Positions 38,547 through 39,211 of a stretch of DNA of 39,211 nucleotides are shown piece by piece. The notes beneath the pieces were generated by a model. It searched no databases. It was not told the origin of the DNA and worked only from the letters and a program-made list of their open reading frames with translations. The DNA is taken from contig NZ_JACBXC010000005.1 in assembly GCF_013870535.1 (NCBI RefSeq), forward strand, positions 1 through 39,211, written 5' to 3'. Numbering within the stretch: the stretch's first letter is position 1; each line of letters begins with the position of its first letter. Made by a program: the position numbers and the translations under genes. Source of the stretch: Streptomyces phytophilus (GTDB lineage Bacteria > Actinomycetota > Actinomycetes > Streptomycetales > Streptomycetaceae).

Positions 38547-39211
38547 TGGGCCAGAAGGTAAACCCGCACGGGTTCCGGCTCGGCATCACCACCGACTTCA
38601 AGTCGCGCTGGTATGCGGACAAGCTGTACAAGGACTACATCAAGGAAGACGTCGCCATCCGCCGGATGATGACGAAGGGCATGGAGCGCGCCGGCATCTC
38701 CAAGGTGGAGATCGAGCGCACCCGTGACCGCGTTCGCGTCGACATCCACACCGCCCGGCCGGGCATCGTCATCGGCCGCCGCGGCGCGGAGGCCGACCGC
38801 ATCCGCGGCGAGCTGGAGAAGCTCACCGGCAAGCAGGTGCAGCTGAACATCCTTGAGGTCAAGAACCCCGAGACCGACGCGCAGCTCGTGGCCCAGGCCG
38901 TCGCCGAGCAGCTCTCCTCGCGTGTCTCCTTCCGCCGGGCCATGCGCAAGAGCATGCAGTCCTCGATGAAGGCGGGCGCGAAGGGCATCAAGATCCAGTG
39001 CGGCGGGCGGCTCGGCGGCGCCGAGATGTCCCGCTCGGAGTTCTACCGCGAGGGCCGGGTGCCCCTGCACACCCTGCGCGCCAACGTCGACTACGGCTTC
39101 TTCGAGGCCCGTACGACCTTCGGCCGCATCGGTGTGAAGGTCTGGATCTACAAGGGCGACGTGAAGAACATCGCCGAGGTCCGCGCCGAGAACGCCGCGG
39201 CCCGCGCCGGC
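38546..39211 (+). CDS. rpsC: 30S ribosomal protein S3 (partial, C-terminus off the right edge)
   Basis: S3 lines the mRNA entry tunnel and contributes to the ribosomal helicase. 222 codons are visible with no stop. It starts [20 protein letters not shown]. The KH domain has the GxxG loop in [14 protein letters not shown], and the C-terminal S3 domain shows [24 protein letters not shown] and [22 protein letters not shown]. The actinobacterial tail is cut off. ATG 38546 shares its A with the rplV stop (TAATG), indicating coupling. Confidence 0.98.
   Translation, partial: MGQKVNPHGFRLGITTDFKSRWYADKLYKDYIKEDVAIRRMMTKGMERAGISKVEIERTRDRVRVDIHTARPGIVIGRRGAEADRIRGELEKLTGKQVQLNILEVKNPETDAQLVAQAVAEQLSSRVSFRRAMRKSMQSSMKAGAKGIKIQCGGRLGGAEMSRSEFYREGRVPLHTLRANVDYGFFEARTTFGRIGVKVWIYKGDVKNIAEVRAENAAARAG

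Overview
The window looks like a chromosomal segment of a Streptomyces-type actinomycete. It is very GC-rich with strong third-position G/C bias and uses many GTG and TTG starts. Gene order is the one I recall from Streptomyces: adenosine deaminase and aspC on one strand, then tRNA-Trp, secE, nusG, rplK, rplA, two lipoproteins, rplJ, rplL, rpoB, rpoC, a DUF1707/DUF4190 protein, rpsL, rpsG, fusA, tuf, and finally the S10 operon. Species cannot be fixed from the sequence alone.

Layout. 1-2376 (minus): an adenosine deaminase cut by the left edge, and a class I aminotransferase, separated by a strong terminator. 2525-9043: tRNA-Trp, secE, nusG with an unusually long acidic repeat arm, rplK-rplA, two paralogous lipoproteins, then rplJ-rplL behind a structured leader. 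9352-17126: rpoBC, with a good promoter overlapping a palindrome and a strong terminator. RpoB carries Asn at codon 442, the position of E. coli Ser531. 17388-22646: a small membrane protein, then the str operon rpsL-rpsG-fusA-tuf.

22786-34545 is the accessory part between tuf and the S10 operon. It starts with a tight six-gene operon: lipoprotein, secreted protein, a WXG100-like protein, a larger WXG-domain protein, a two-helix membrane protein and an unknown. Three of the six carry a TTA codon, the bldA signature in Streptomyces. Next come a GNAT acetyltransferase translationally coupled to a second, divergent IF-1 and preceded by a short upstream ORF, endonuclease V, a GlxA-type regulator divergent from an NAD-dependent epimerase-like protein, a broken small gene, a luciferase-like monooxygenase, about 1.1 kb of G-rich non-coding DNA with a 166-bp palindromic element, and a hypothetical protein.

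34546-39211: a 398-base S10 leader, then rpsJ, rplC, rplD, rplW, rplB, rpsS, rplV and rpsC (cut by the right edge). A 30-base hairpin-bearing element in this leader is repeated with one mismatch in the rpsL leader, so the two ribosomal-protein operons may share a control signal. The core genes make the ribosome, RNA polymerase, the elongation factors and the Sec/NusG machinery. The accessory operon looks like a developmentally controlled type VII-like export cassette, which is an inference from WXG folds and TTA codons only.
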